Positions 8,885 to 16,842 of a DNA stretch of 64,000 nt are shown one piece after another. A program made the position numbers and the translations under genes. Under the pieces are notes generated by a model. That model had not been told where the DNA came from. It ran no database searches and was given only the letters and a program-made list of their open reading frames with translations. Each line of letters starts with the position of its first letter. Position 1 is the stretch's first letter. This DNA is from Marivivens niveibacter (lineage in GTDB: Bacteria; Pseudomonadota; Alphaproteobacteria; Rhodobacterales; Rhodobacteraceae). Where the stretch lies: NCBI RefSeq assembly GCF_002150005.2, contig NZ_MSPP01000002.1, positions 310,001 through 374,000 on the forward strand, read 5' to 3'.

Positions 8885-9622
8885 ATGACACAAACCACCG
8901 TTGATCCCGCAGAAGTCGCAAAATTCGAAGCGATGGCCGCCGAATGGTGGGACCTAGAGGGTAAATTCAAACCCCTACATATGATGAATCCTGTGCGTTT
9001 GGGGTACATCACCGAACAAATCGCCGCCGAATTCGGCCGTGATCTGGATTCGGACCTGCCGTTCGAAGGGCTGCGCATTTTGGACATCGGCTGTGGCGGC
9101 GGATTGCTGTGTGAACCCATGGCGCGTTTGGGCGCGACGATCGTGGGCGTTGACGCTGCCGAACGGAACATTCCCGTGGCGCAGGCGCATGCCCGTCAGT
9201 CGGGTCTGGATATCGATTACCGTTTCACCACAGCCGAAGCGATGGCCGCAGCGGGCGAACAATTCGACGTCGTTTTGAATATGGAGGTCGTCGAACATGT
9301 CGCCGACCCTCTGGCCTATTTGACGGCCTGTCAGCAATTGCTGAAACTGGGCGGTCTGCACATTTGTTCGACCATCAACCGCAACCCGAAATCCTATGCC
9401 GTTGCTATTGTCGGGGCCGAGGTGATCATGCGCTGGCTGCCAAAAGGCACCCATGAATGGTCGAAATTCATCACGCCCGATGAACTGTTCGATCTGATCA
9501 CCCGCGCGGGATTGGACCCTGTCGACCGCAAAGGGTTCGTATTCAATCCGATCCTGTGGACTTGGTCCGTCAGCGACCGCGATCTGTCGGTCAATTACGT
9601 CACCGCATCGATCAAGCGCTAA
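8885..9622 (+). CDS. ubiG: Ubiquinone biosynthesis O-methyltransferase UbiG
   Basis: 245 residues from the ATG at 8885 (AAAGG upstream). The SAM-binding motif LDIGCGGG sits at 66-73, with the family-specific N-terminus [15 protein letters not shown] and the loop NMEVVEHV. UbiG performs both O-methylation steps in ubiquinone synthesis. Its stop overlaps the stop of the convergent GNAT gene. Confidence 0.96.
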   Translation: MTQTTVDPAEVAKFEAMAAEWWDLEGKFKPLHMMNPVRLGYITEQIAAEFGRDLDSDLPFEGLRILDIGCGGGLLCEPMARLGATIVGVDAAERNIPVAQAHARQSGLDIDYRFTTAEAMAAAGEQFDVVLNMEVVEHVADPLAYLTACQQLLKLGGLHICSTINRNPKSYAVAIVGAEVIMRWLPKGTHEWSKFITPDELFDLITRAGLDPVDRKGFVFNPILWTWSVSDRDLSVNYVTASIKR

Positions 9623-10404
9623 TAGGCACGCCTCATCACACTCGTGATTACTTCGAACGGTTTGAATCCGACGCGTTCATAGACGCGGCGGGCACTGCCC
9701 GTGACGTCTGTCGCGATCAACACAGTCGCATCGGGCGCGCGCTTGATCGCCCATTCATGCGCAATACCCAACAGCGCCGCACAAATGCCGCGGCCTCGGT
9801 AATCGATATGGGTCGCAACCGCCTGATACCGCGCGACATCCTGATCGTGGAAAATGCCCATGTCAGCGACCAATAGATCACCGTCAAACGCGCCGAACCA
9901 TTGGCCTTCGCCGCGTGCGATCTGATCACGGCGGCGGGCGTTGCGGGATTCCAGATAACTGCGGTGCGTCGCGTCCGCAAAGCCCAGTTCAACACCGATC
10001 GCTTGCTGCGCGTCGATCAACTGGCCCCAATCATCAGCCCCAATAGGTCGGGCTGTGATGCCGTCAGGCAGATCGAACCGATTGATATCGCGACCGCCCG
10101 ACAGGAACACATCGCGTTCGACGCTGAAATCGCGTTCGCGGAACCAATCTGCGGTGCCTTCGGCCATTTGGAAATCGGGAATATCCCAACACATCACAGC
10201 ATGTTTCGACGTCGGAAAATGCTGATCAAACCGCGCCAAAACCGCCGCTGGATCAATCGGAGGCATCTTTTCCACAATGCAGTTCCCGTACCAGAAATCA
10301 GGCTCATCCGGAGTGTGGAATTCGTAATAGTCTGGATGTTCGGTAACGCGGGTAAAGCCCCGCATCACCATCAGGTCGCTGCGTATGCCAGCGGACCGGA
10401 TCAT
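9619..10404 (-). CDS. GNAT-family N-acetyltransferase
   Basis: 261 residues. The first 100 residues are a family-specific region ([18 protein letters not shown]), and the C-terminal half (about 105-255) is a GNAT fold with the acetyl-CoA loop [10 protein letters not shown] and a late [10 protein letters not shown] helix. The substrate is unknown. Its ATG overlaps the marR stop (ATGA), making it the last gene of the comF-grxC-nitrilase-marR-GNAT operon. Confidence 0.85.
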   Translation of the reverse strand: MIRSAGIRSDLMVMRGFTRVTEHPDYYEFHTPDEPDFWYGNCIVEKMPPIDPAAVLARFDQHFPTSKHAVMCWDIPDFQMAEGTADWFRERDFSVERDVFLSGGRDINRFDLPDGITARPIGADDWGQLIDAQQAIGVELGFADATHRSYLESRNARRRDQIARGEGQWFGAFDGDLLVADMGIFHDQDVARYQAVATHIDYRGRGICAALLGIAHEWAIKRAPDATVLIATDVTGSARRVYERVGFKPFEVITSVMRRAY

Positions 10405-10844
10405 TCGTGTTCGCTTAGGACTTGGCGTAGTTCACGCAGCACAGGCAGGACCGACCGCACCTTTTCCGCGCCAACCCGTTCAACCAGCCCTGCAATAACG
10501 GGCGTCATCGCCGCCAGCGCCGCATCGCGTGCCTGCATACCTGCGGGCGAAATCGCCACCATTTTGCGGCGCGCATCGTCCCAATCGGGGCGAATATGCA
10601 CCCAGCCTGCCCATTCCAATTTACCCAGCGTGTTGGTCATCGCGCCGCGCGTCAGATGAAATGTTTTCGCCAGCTGCGCTGGAGTCCGTTCCACACCCGA
10701 ATGCGCCAGATGGTTCAGAACGGAAAAATGCGACAGCTCCATCCCTTTGGGCAGGACGCGCGCGACGTTGGCGCGGGCCAATTGGTCCACCGTCAGAATT
10801 TCACTGAACAAAGTCACCGCAAGGTTATTGGTCTGACTGTCCAT
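10401..10844 (-). CDS. MarR-family winged-helix transcriptional regulator
   Basis: 147 residues from the ATG at 10844 (AAGGG upstream); a longer frame reaching 11078 lies inside the nitrilase gene and is rejected. The winged helix-turn-helix (about residues 38-100: HFSVLNHLA, LTRGAMTNTLGKLEWAGWV) with a basic wing (DDARRK) is typical of MarR proteins, which usually bind DNA as dimers and respond to small ligands. It overlaps the nitrilase stop by 20 bp. What it regulates is not evident. Confidence 0.9.
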   Translation of the reverse strand: MDSQTNNLAVTLFSEILTVDQLARANVARVLPKGMELSHFSVLNHLAHSGVERTPAQLAKTFHLTRGAMTNTLGKLEWAGWVHIRPDWDDARRKMVAISPAGMQARDAALAAMTPVIAGLVERVGAEKVRSVLPVLRELRQVLSEHE

Positions 10845-11673
10845 CGGGGCCCTTAAACTGTTTGTCATGCGACAAAGACGGAATGCGCTGTCGTGCTTTT
10901 GCCACCTCTTCGGGGCAAAGATCAACGAAAACAATACCTTCGGACGTGCCAGCATCTGCAATAACCGCGCCCCAAGGTGAAATAGCCATACTATGCCCAT
11001 AAGTTTGGCGGCTTTTGCCTGACCTTGCAGGATGCGTGCCCGTTTGCGCCGACGCCAACACATAGGCGCCGTTTTCAATCGCCCGCGCGCGCAACAAAGG
11101 TTCCCAATGATCCGCGCCCGTCACAGGGGAAAAGGCGGCAGGCACCAGAATGATCGACGCACCAGCATGAGCCAAAGCGCGGTAAAGATGTGAAAAACGC
11201 ACATCATAACAGACCGATAGCCCCAATGTGCCAAAGGGCGTATCGCAGACCACAGCCCGATCGCCCGGCCGAAACCCAGCAGATTCGCGGTAGGTTTCGG
11301 TTTCCGACACGGTCACATCGAACATGTGGATTTTATCGTACCACGCGGCGATGTCACCCGATGGGTTGATCACAAACGACCGATTGGCAAACCTCCCGTC
11401 GGGATCATCCGTTTTTACAGCGATCGATCCAATCGACAGCCAAATCCCCAAACGCGCGGTCAGATCACGTAGCCCCGCCAAGATCGGGTCATCGTCTTGA
11501 TGCCTTAGAACATCATTCTGATGCGCCCGATTTTGGGACACGATATTCGTCACTTCGGGCGTTAGGACAAACCCTGCGCCCTGATCCGCAGCGGATTCAA
11601 TCATCGCGCTGATCCGCGCTAGATTGTCCGCCGGATCATCCGATCCACAAAACTGGATCAGAGCCGCCTTCAT
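10825..11673 (-). CDS. Carbon-nitrogen hydrolase (nitrilase superfamily, Nit1/2-like amidase)
   Basis: 282 residues. The catalytic triad is visible: Glu40 (TPEVTN), Lys114 (YDKIHMFDV) and Cys155 (SVCYDVRF). The FDV context after the lysine and the overall length match Nit2/deaminated-glutathione amidase-like enzymes, which repair glutathione deaminated by transaminases. The overlap by 4 bp with the preceding glutaredoxin gene fits a glutathione-linked role, though omega-amidase activity on other substrates is possible. Confidence 0.88.
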   Translation of the reverse strand: MKAALIQFCGSDDPADNLARISAMIESAADQGAGFVLTPEVTNIVSQNRAHQNDVLRHQDDDPILAGLRDLTARLGIWLSIGSIAVKTDDPDGRFANRSFVINPSGDIAAWYDKIHMFDVTVSETETYRESAGFRPGDRAVVCDTPFGTLGLSVCYDVRFSHLYRALAHAGASIILVPAAFSPVTGADHWEPLLRARAIENGAYVLASAQTGTHPARSGKSRQTYGHSMAISPWGAVIADAGTSEGIVFVDLCPEEVAKARQRIPSLSHDKQFKGPDGQSDQ

Positions 11674-11924
11674 CCCAACATCGCGTCCAATTTGCCCGCG
11701 TGTTCCAGCGCATACAGGTCGTCACAGCCACCAACATGGTCTTCGCCGATCCAGATTTGCGGCACGGTGCGGCCACCGTTTGCGCGTTGGATCATTTCCT
11801 CGCGGCGTTCGGGTTCGTCGAACAGATCGACTTCGGTAAATTCGACGCCTTTGGATTTCAGCAGCATTTTCGCGCGGTGACAAAATCCGCAAATCGGGGT
11901 CGTGTAAATTTCAACAGGTTTCAT
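11670..11924 (-). CDS. grxC: Glutaredoxin 3
   Basis: 84 residues, the full length of GrxC. The dithiol active site is CGFC at residues 12-15 (many family members have CPYC), followed by the cis-proline region GRTVPQIWI and the glutathione-binding GGCDDL. It reduces disulfides and glutathione mixed disulfides in the cytoplasm. Its stop overlaps the nitrilase start (ATGA). Confidence 0.93.
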   Translation of the reverse strand: MKPVEIYTTPICGFCHRAKMLLKSKGVEFTEVDLFDEPERREEMIQRANGGRTVPQIWIGEDHVGGCDDLYALEHAGKLDAMLG

Positions 11925-11951
11925 AGCTCACCTTTTCGATATGCTATGTAT

Positions 11952-12662
11952 CTAGGGGTCTTTGACCGCGCGCGCCAGTGTCAGCACACATACCCGCCGT
12001 GCGCCAGCGGCATGTACAGCCTGCGCTGCGGCTCCCAAAGTCGCCCCTGTGGTCATAACATCATCGATCAAAATGACGGGCCTGTTTGAAATGATCGCTG
12101 TCCTTTTGGGGTTCACCGCGATTGTTCCGTTTTGCGCGGCAATCCGTTCGTCGCGCGTCATGCCTTGGGTCGTTTTGGTTCTCACCGTGCGTAGCAACCC
12201 ATCCTCGATCACTTGAACGGCGGATCGTTTTGCGATCCCCTGCGCCAACAGGGCCGACTGATTGTACCGCCGTTTCAAAAATCGGGTCCAATGCAGCGGA
12301 ATGGGCAACAGAATAGTGTCTGGTTCCATCAAAGGAGCCGCAACGCGCGCCATTTGCCGTGACAGCATAGGCACCAGATCGTGCCTGTCCCCATGTTTCA
12401 GCCCCAGTACCATTTTGCGCCCAGCGCCGGAATATCCAAACACGGTGCGCCCCTGATCCCAATCGCGGGGGGTGGCCAGACAATCATCGCAATGCCCATC
12501 GCCTTCACCCACCAACATCACGCCGCAGCACGTGCAAATCGCACCAAAGGCATAGTCCGTATCCGCCCAACACGTGGGGCACAGGCCAGTGTCGGATTCC
12601 GTCAACGCATCACATAGGCCGCATTGACGTGGCATGACCATTCGCAGGATGCTTTGCAACAT
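11952..12662 (-). CDS. comF: ComF-family phosphoribosyltransferase-like protein
   Basis: 236 residues. The N-terminus (residues 13-60) carries four CxxC-type pairs (CGLC, CPTC, CTCC, CDDC) of a zinc ribbon, and the C-terminal half is a phosphoribosyltransferase fold with the PRPP loop VILIDDVMTTGAT. ComF proteins are associated with DNA uptake in competent bacteria; here the gene heads an operon with grxC and the nitrilase. It is divergent from the methyltransferase gene, with about 25 bp between the starts. Confidence 0.9.
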   Translation of the reverse strand: MLQSILRMVMPRQCGLCDALTESDTGLCPTCWADTDYAFGAICTCCGVMLVGEGDGHCDDCLATPRDWDQGRTVFGYSGAGRKMVLGLKHGDRHDLVPMLSRQMARVAAPLMEPDTILLPIPLHWTRFLKRRYNQSALLAQGIAKRSAVQVIEDGLLRTVRTKTTQGMTRDERIAAQNGTIAVNPKRTAIISNRPVILIDDVMTTGATLGAAAQAVHAAGARRVCVLTLARAVKDP

Positions 12663-12687
12663 CGATAGTTTTCCTTACATACAGCCT

Positions 12688-13509
12688 ATGAACAAACCGC
12701 CCCAAATCACTGATCGCGCCGCGCTGAATAAAAACCGAAGCCGGATGACCGAAACCTTTCTGTTCGATGCCGTCGCGGACGAAATTCAGGAAAGACTCGG
12801 CGAGGTTAACAGAACCTTTACGGATGTGGCTGTTGTGTCGGGGCAGCCCGATTATTGGGGCCAGTATTTCCCGAATGCCACACATGCTGCCGACACGGAT
12901 TTGCTGGATCTGAAACCATTGCAGCACGATCTGGTCATCCATGCCATGTCGATGCATTGGGCCAATGACCCGATTGGACAGATCGTCCAATCTCGCAACG
13001 CGCTTCGCCCTGACGGGTTGTTCCTATGCGCGATGTTCGGCGGTCAAACTCTGCATGAACTGCGCACCTGTCTGGCCGAAGCCGAAAGCCGCGTGACAGG
13101 CGGCCTGTCCCCACGTATCGCGCCAATGGGCGAAATCCGCGATATGGGATCGCTGCTGCAACGATCATCGGTTGCGCTGCCTGTGGCGGATACGGCGGTC
13201 CTAAACGTGTCATACGCCGATATTTGGGCGCTGATGCGGGATGTGCGGGCGATGGGCGAATCCAACGCATTAGACGCGCGTCTACGCACCCCGACCCGCC
13301 GCGCTGTGTTTGAAACCGCGGGCGAGATTTACAAATCCCACTACGTTGACGATCAGGGACGCATCAACGCGACCTTTGAAATCATCTATCTGACCGGCTG
13401 GGCCCCTTCGGACGATCAGCAAAAACCACTGCGCCCTGGATCGGCTCAGGCGCGGCTTGCTGACGCGCTGGGTGCAAAAGAGCTGAAACTACCCGATACG
13501 AACAATTGA
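12688..13509 (+). CDS. BioC/NDUFAF5-like methyltransferase with degenerate SAM motif
   Basis: 273 residues from the ATG at 12688. The C-terminal two thirds match the NDUFAF5/BioC-like group (AMSMHWANDPIGQI, LFLCAMFGGQTLHELR, TFEIIYLTGWAP). The glycine-rich SAM motif I expected around residues 45-65 is replaced by VVSGQPDYWGQYFPN, so normal cofactor binding is doubtful. The mitochondrial relative hydroxylates or helps assemble respiratory complex I; a similar complex I role here is inference. It ends 50 bp before hemH. Confidence 0.8.
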   Translation: MNKPPQITDRAALNKNRSRMTETFLFDAVADEIQERLGEVNRTFTDVAVVSGQPDYWGQYFPNATHAADTDLLDLKPLQHDLVIHAMSMHWANDPIGQIVQSRNALRPDGLFLCAMFGGQTLHELRTCLAEAESRVTGGLSPRIAPMGEIRDMGSLLQRSSVALPVADTAVLNVSYADIWALMRDVRAMGESNALDARLRTPTRRAVFETAGEIYKSHYVDDQGRINATFEIIYLTGWAPSDDQQKPLRPGSAQARLADALGAKELKLPDTNN

Positions 13510-13559
13510 CCAATGCGGCTGGCGGATTAACTCTGCCCCTAAAACGCGGAACGAGGAAT

Positions 13560-14633
13560 ATGACCCAGACCCAGAACACCGGCGGCATCGCCGTTTGTCC
13601 GGCCCACGCGCCAAAGGATCACCCCAAAGTCAAACCAGCGCGCGTTGGCGTTTTGCTGGCCAACCTAGGGACGCCAGACGGCACCGATTATTGGTCCATG
13701 CGCCGTTACCTAAGCGAATTCCTGTCAGACAAACGCGTGATCGATTACCCCGCGTGGAAATGGCAGCCGATCCTGCAGGGCATCATCCTGTCGATCCGTC
13801 CGCAAAAATCGGGCGCGGCCTATAAATCCATCTGGAACAATGAACGCGACGAAAGCCCGTTGCTGACGATCACGCGCGACCAGACTGATGCCATCCGCAA
13901 ACAGATTGAGGCCACCTATGGCGATCAAGTCATCGTGGATTTCTGTATGCGTTACGGCAATCCATCGACCGCGTCCAAGGTCAGCGAAATGGTCGCTGCG
14001 GGCTGTGACAAAATCCTGTTCTTTCCTCTGTACCCGCAATACGCAGGCGCAACATCGGCGACCGCGAATGATCAGTTTTTCCGCGCCCTGATGGACGAAA
14101 AATGGCAGCCCGTGCCGCGCGTTGTTGCCCCGTATTTCGAACACGATAAATACATCGACGCGCTGGCTGAATCCGTTCAACGCGCCTATGACGCAGCCGA
14201 GGTAAAGCCAACCAAACTGGTCTGTTCCTACCACGGTCTGCCGAAACGCTATCTGACCGAAGGCGGCGATCCGTATCACTGCCAATGTACGAAAACGACC
14301 CGTTTGCTAAAGGAACGCTTGGGTTGGGCGGACGATCAGATCATCACGACCTTCCAGTCGAAATTCGGCCCCGAAGAATGGCTTCAGCCCTACACGGTAG
14401 AGGAAGTCGCGCGCCTAGCCGAACAAGGTCACACCAACATCGCCGTTTGCGCCCCAGCATTCAGCGCCGATTGCATCGAGACGCTGGAAGAGATCAACGA
14501 AGAAATCAAAGAAAGCTTTGAGCACGCAGGCGGTGAACATTTCACCTATATCCCGTGCCTGAATGATGATCCTGCGCATATCGATGCACTAACAGATATC
14601 ATCAAAACCAACCTTGCGGGTTGGATCGACTAA
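13560..14633 (+). CDS. hemH: Ferrochelatase
   Basis: 357 residues from the ATG at 13560, which follows a GAGGA ribosome site; a TTG further upstream overlaps the previous gene. Family marks are GVLLANLGTPDG at the start, MRYGNPS, the metal-binding histidine in CSYHGLPKRY and the glutamate in FSADCIETLEE. The enzyme inserts ferrous iron into protoporphyrin IX, the last step of haem synthesis. The other haem-linked genes in the window are hemW and hemJ. Confidence 0.97.
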   Translation: MTQTQNTGGIAVCPAHAPKDHPKVKPARVGVLLANLGTPDGTDYWSMRRYLSEFLSDKRVIDYPAWKWQPILQGIILSIRPQKSGAAYKSIWNNERDESPLLTITRDQTDAIRKQIEATYGDQVIVDFCMRYGNPSTASKVSEMVAAGCDKILFFPLYPQYAGATSATANDQFFRALMDEKWQPVPRVVAPYFEHDKYIDALAESVQRAYDAAEVKPTKLVCSYHGLPKRYLTEGGDPYHCQCTKTTRLLKERLGWADDQIITTFQSKFGPEEWLQPYTVEEVARLAEQGHTNIAVCAPAFSADCIETLEEINEEIKESFEHAGGEHFTYIPCLNDDPAHIDALTDIIKTNLAGWID

Positions 14634-14636
14634 AGC

Positions 14637-14671
14637 AAAAGGGCCGGCTGCAAACGCAACCGGCCCTTTTT
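14637..14671. terminator. Bidirectional intrinsic terminator after hemH
   Basis: A perfect 11-bp stem (14637-14647 with 14660-14670) with a 12-base loop and flanking A- and T-tracts. It serves hemH (plus) and the convergent 61-residue peptide gene (minus). Confidence 0.93.
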
Positions 14672-14692
14672 AATTCGATTACAGAACAGAAA

Positions 14693-14878
14693 TTAGTTCT
14701 GCGATGCTACTGCGATCAGTGCCAGTGCGATCATTGGGATGATCAGGCCGTTCGACGACGATGGTGCAGCAGCTTCTTCAACTACTACTGGTTCCATTAC
14801 GACTACAGGAGCCATGCCACCTGCAGCAGCGGTCGATGCAACGCCAGCGAAAGCAGCGGCCAGAGCGATCTTTTTCAT
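14693..14878 (-). CDS. Small secreted/membrane protein of unknown function
   Basis: 61 residues: a cleavable signal-like N-terminus (MKKIALAAAFAGVASTAAAG), a valine/proline/glutamate linker (VVVMEPVVVEEAAAP), then a C-terminal hydrophobic helix (GLIIPMIALALIAVA) that would anchor it in the membrane. A GGAGAA ribosome site precedes the ATG. Similar tiny proteins beside hemH are familiar from other Rhodobacteraceae as hypothetical proteins, from memory of the group. The gene stands alone with its own upstream region and a shared terminator, so it is probably expressed independently. No function is known. Confidence 0.82.
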   Translation of the reverse strand: MKKIALAAAFAGVASTAAAGGMAPVVVMEPVVVEEAAAPSSSNGLIIPMIALALIAVASQN

Positions 14879-15024
14879 AATATTTCTCCAATTCTTGCCG
14901 ACTAACCAAGGTTGAGGGCGGTAGCCGACAAATAAGACTTACCTCGTATATTCTGTAAACTAGAACTTTCTGAGGTTTGCCAAGCAATTTAGATGTTTTT
15001 CACACGATCACTTGGTCAAATTTG

Positions 15025-15609
15025 TCAAATTAGCAACACTTGTGTGCCGACTTTGGTCAAATCATACAAAACTGCGATATGTTCATTGTACAAACCTATG
15101 CAACCGTTTGATGATCGGCGGCCAATTTTTCGCGTATCGTGTGTGCCGTGGATTCGATAATAGGTCCACGACAGGTGCAACGCATGCGTCCCCAGCGGAT
15201 TGTCTGGCCCCGGACCGATGTAGTCTGGCCAGTCGGGATTGCGTTCCAACATCGACGGAGTGGGGCGCCAATCGGGTCCAACAACCTTGCGAGTGATTTC
15301 TGTCCGGCCCAAGCGCGTTAGGTCAGCGGTCATTGGGACAGAGGTTGGGAACAATTTGTAGACCGATTGGTCTTCGGACCAGAAATGCAACGCGCGGCTT
15401 TGTGTATCGACCAGAACAGCGCCGTTATTCAGGTTCGTGAAATACGGCTGCCAGTCCAGCGACCGGAAACTGGAAATATTGCGCTGCAACGACTGCGACA
15501 GATCGCCTTCGATTTCGGTGGAATTCGTTGTTTGCGCGGCTGCAGTCGACCCAATGGTCGCAGCCGTCGCCGCAAGAAAAGCACGGCGGCTAAAAGTACT
15601 GGTGGTCAT
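15025..15609 (-). CDS. L,D-transpeptidase (YkuD) with Tat-like signal
   Basis: 194 residues from the ATG at 15609 (AGGAG upstream). The N-terminus has a twin-arginine-like signal (FSRRAFLAATAA, cleavage near AAAQ at residue 26). The YkuD catalytic motif is complete: His154 (HGTHDTRKIG) and Cys170 in RRSSNGCIGL. These enzymes form 3-3 crosslinks in peptidoglycan or attach proteins to it. The ribosome site may be masked by an upstream complementary CTCCTAT. Confidence 0.92.
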   Translation of the reverse strand: MTTSTFSRRAFLAATAATIGSTAAAQTTNSTEIEGDLSQSLQRNISSFRSLDWQPYFTNLNNGAVLVDTQSRALHFWSEDQSVYKLFPTSVPMTADLTRLGRTEITRKVVGPDWRPTPSMLERNPDWPDYIGPGPDNPLGTHALHLSWTYYRIHGTHDTRKIGRRSSNGCIGLYNEHIAVLYDLTKVGTQVLLI

Positions 15610-15617
15610 AACGATAT

Positions 15618-15656
15618 CTCCTATCGGGATCGCCCGATTTCCCCGTAAAATAGGAG
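15618..15656 (-). promoter_or_regulatory. Leader structure with anti-Shine-Dalgarno before the L,D-transpeptidase
   Basis: On the minus strand CTCCTAT (15656-15650) is complementary to ATAGGAG (15624-15618), which contains the ribosome site. Between them lies a perfect 6-bp hairpin (15633-15638 with 15623-15628), whose outer base pair competes with the longer pairing. Translational control is inference. Confidence 0.4.
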
Positions 15657-15770
15657 GTTGTACTGTGACAAGCAATTCACACCATCGGGAGAAGTCGCTT
15701 TCTTGCCTATGGTGGGTTTGAATTGCCACTGCGCTATGGATATGGATGGTCCATCAGAATGGAGTTCGCA

Positions 15771-16277
15771 ATGAATCGTCGCAGTGTTGTGTTTGGTTTG
15801 GGTGCTTTGGGGTTATCGGCATGTGCAGCTGCCCCTGTCGCTACAACGCCAAACGGTGTCCGCATCTATATGATTGACCCTGCAGACGAAGGTGCCATTC
15901 AGTTCCGCGTTCTGGATGGCGTGAATGCATTGCGCCAAAGCGCAGGTTTACGACCCGTACAACTGAATGCACGATTGAACGCTGCCGCAGCCACCCATTC
16001 GCGCGACATGTCGTTGCAAAACCGCCCGTGGCATTTTGGATCCGACGGATCTTCGCCTTTGGATCGTGGTCGCCGCGTCGGATACGAAGGCCGTATTGTT
16101 GGCGAAGCGATTTCCGAAACATTTGAAACGGAACTGCAAACGCTGACAGCTTGGGTCAGCCAAACAGATACCCGTGCCGTGATCATGGACACCAAAGCAA
16201 CCGATTTGGGTTTCGCATGGTTCCAAGAACCAAACGGCAAAATCTGGTGGACGATGGTGTTGGGTCAATCAGCCTAA
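15771..16277 (+). CDS. CAP-domain (SCP/PR-1-like) lipoprotein
   Basis: 168 residues from the ATG at 15771 (GGAG upstream). A lipobox (LSAC, Cys18) indicates a lipoprotein. The rest is one CAP domain: GVNALRQSAGL, the conserved ATHSRDM histidine, HFGSDGSSP and GEAI, ending in the WWTMVLGQ strand. Bacterial CAP proteins are extracytoplasmic with mostly unknown function; some bind lipids or act in the cell envelope. It lies between, and is transcribed opposite to, two L,D-transpeptidase genes. Confidence 0.88.
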   Translation: MNRRSVVFGLGALGLSACAAAPVATTPNGVRIYMIDPADEGAIQFRVLDGVNALRQSAGLRPVQLNARLNAAAATHSRDMSLQNRPWHFGSDGSSPLDRGRRVGYEGRIVGEAISETFETELQTLTAWVSQTDTRAVIMDTKATDLGFAWFQEPNGKIWWTMVLGQSA

Positions 16278-16765
16278 GCGACAATCAAAATCGGCGTACC
16301 GGTTTTCACCATCGCAAAAATATCTTCGATCTCATGATTATGGACCGCAATACATCCCGCGGTCCAATCCGTGTTCGCATCAACGTGCGACGGCGTACCA
16401 TGAATAAAGATATCTCCGCCGGGCGACCGCCCTTGTGACCTTGCAAATGCGCGGTCCTGTGCATTTGGATAGGAAATACCCAGCGACAGATGAAATGCGC
16501 TGTTCGGGTTTTGGCGGTCAATTACATACAATCCTTCGGGCGTGCGACCGTCGCCTTCGAATTGTTTGTGGCCTTCGGGCGCAAATCCCAACTTCATCGC
16601 ATAATCAGCCAACACGGAATCGTTGTTCATCAGATACAAACGCCGTTGAGATTTACTGACGTAAATGCCGGTGACATCAGGCCCATCATAGGTCTTGAAG
16701 CGCGGTGTCGTGCACCCCGCCAATCCTGCGCCCAAGGCCAGAATAAAACTGCGCCGCGTAAACAT
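16274..16765 (-). CDS. L,D-transpeptidase (YkuD) lipoprotein
   Basis: 163 residues. Lipobox LAGC (Cys18) after a short signal, then one YkuD domain with His122 (HGTPSHVD) and catalytic Cys138 (TAGCIAVHN). The catalytic site is intact. It is only about 24% similar by eye to the other L,D-transpeptidase 1 kb away, so the two are not a recent duplication. Its stop overlaps the stop of the CAP lipoprotein gene. A perfect DnaA box lies about 30 bp upstream of its start. Confidence 0.9.
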   Translation of the reverse strand: MFTRRSFILALGAGLAGCTTPRFKTYDGPDVTGIYVSKSQRRLYLMNNDSVLADYAMKLGFAPEGHKQFEGDGRTPEGLYVIDRQNPNSAFHLSLGISYPNAQDRAFARSQGRSPGGDIFIHGTPSHVDANTDWTAGCIAVHNHEIEDIFAMVKTGTPILIVA

Positions 16766-16793
16766 TGCTCACTGCCTCTAGCTTTTCGCTATT

Positions 16794-16802
16794 TTATCCA
16801 CA
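16794..16802 (+). promoter_or_regulatory. Isolated perfect DnaA box upstream of an L,D-transpeptidase gene
   Basis: The 9-mer TTATCCACA occurs in the short gap between the L,D-transpeptidase start (16765) and the end of the upstream methyltransferase gene. It adjoins a perfect 8-bp hairpin at 16803-16823. Confidence 0.5.
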
Positions 16803-16823
16803 GCATAAACGATTTGTTTATGC
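16803..16823. repeat. Perfect inverted repeat (8-bp arms, 5-base loop)
   Basis: GCATAAAC and its complement flank GATTT. There is no T-run after it in either direction, so it is more likely an operator or a transcript-end structure of the upstream methyltransferase gene than a classical terminator. Confidence 0.55.
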
Positions 16824-16842
16824 GTCGCTAGAAGGCTGCTGA

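Noticed and set aside
10845-11078. Longer start of the MarR gene
   Set aside because: It lies wholly inside the nitrilase gene; the ATG at 10844 has a ribosome site and begins the conserved domain.
15011-15062. Repeated 10-mer TTGGTCAAAT (15012 and 15053)
   Set aside because: Two copies only, one in coding sequence of the L,D-transpeptidase; no third copy and no palindrome, so treated as chance.
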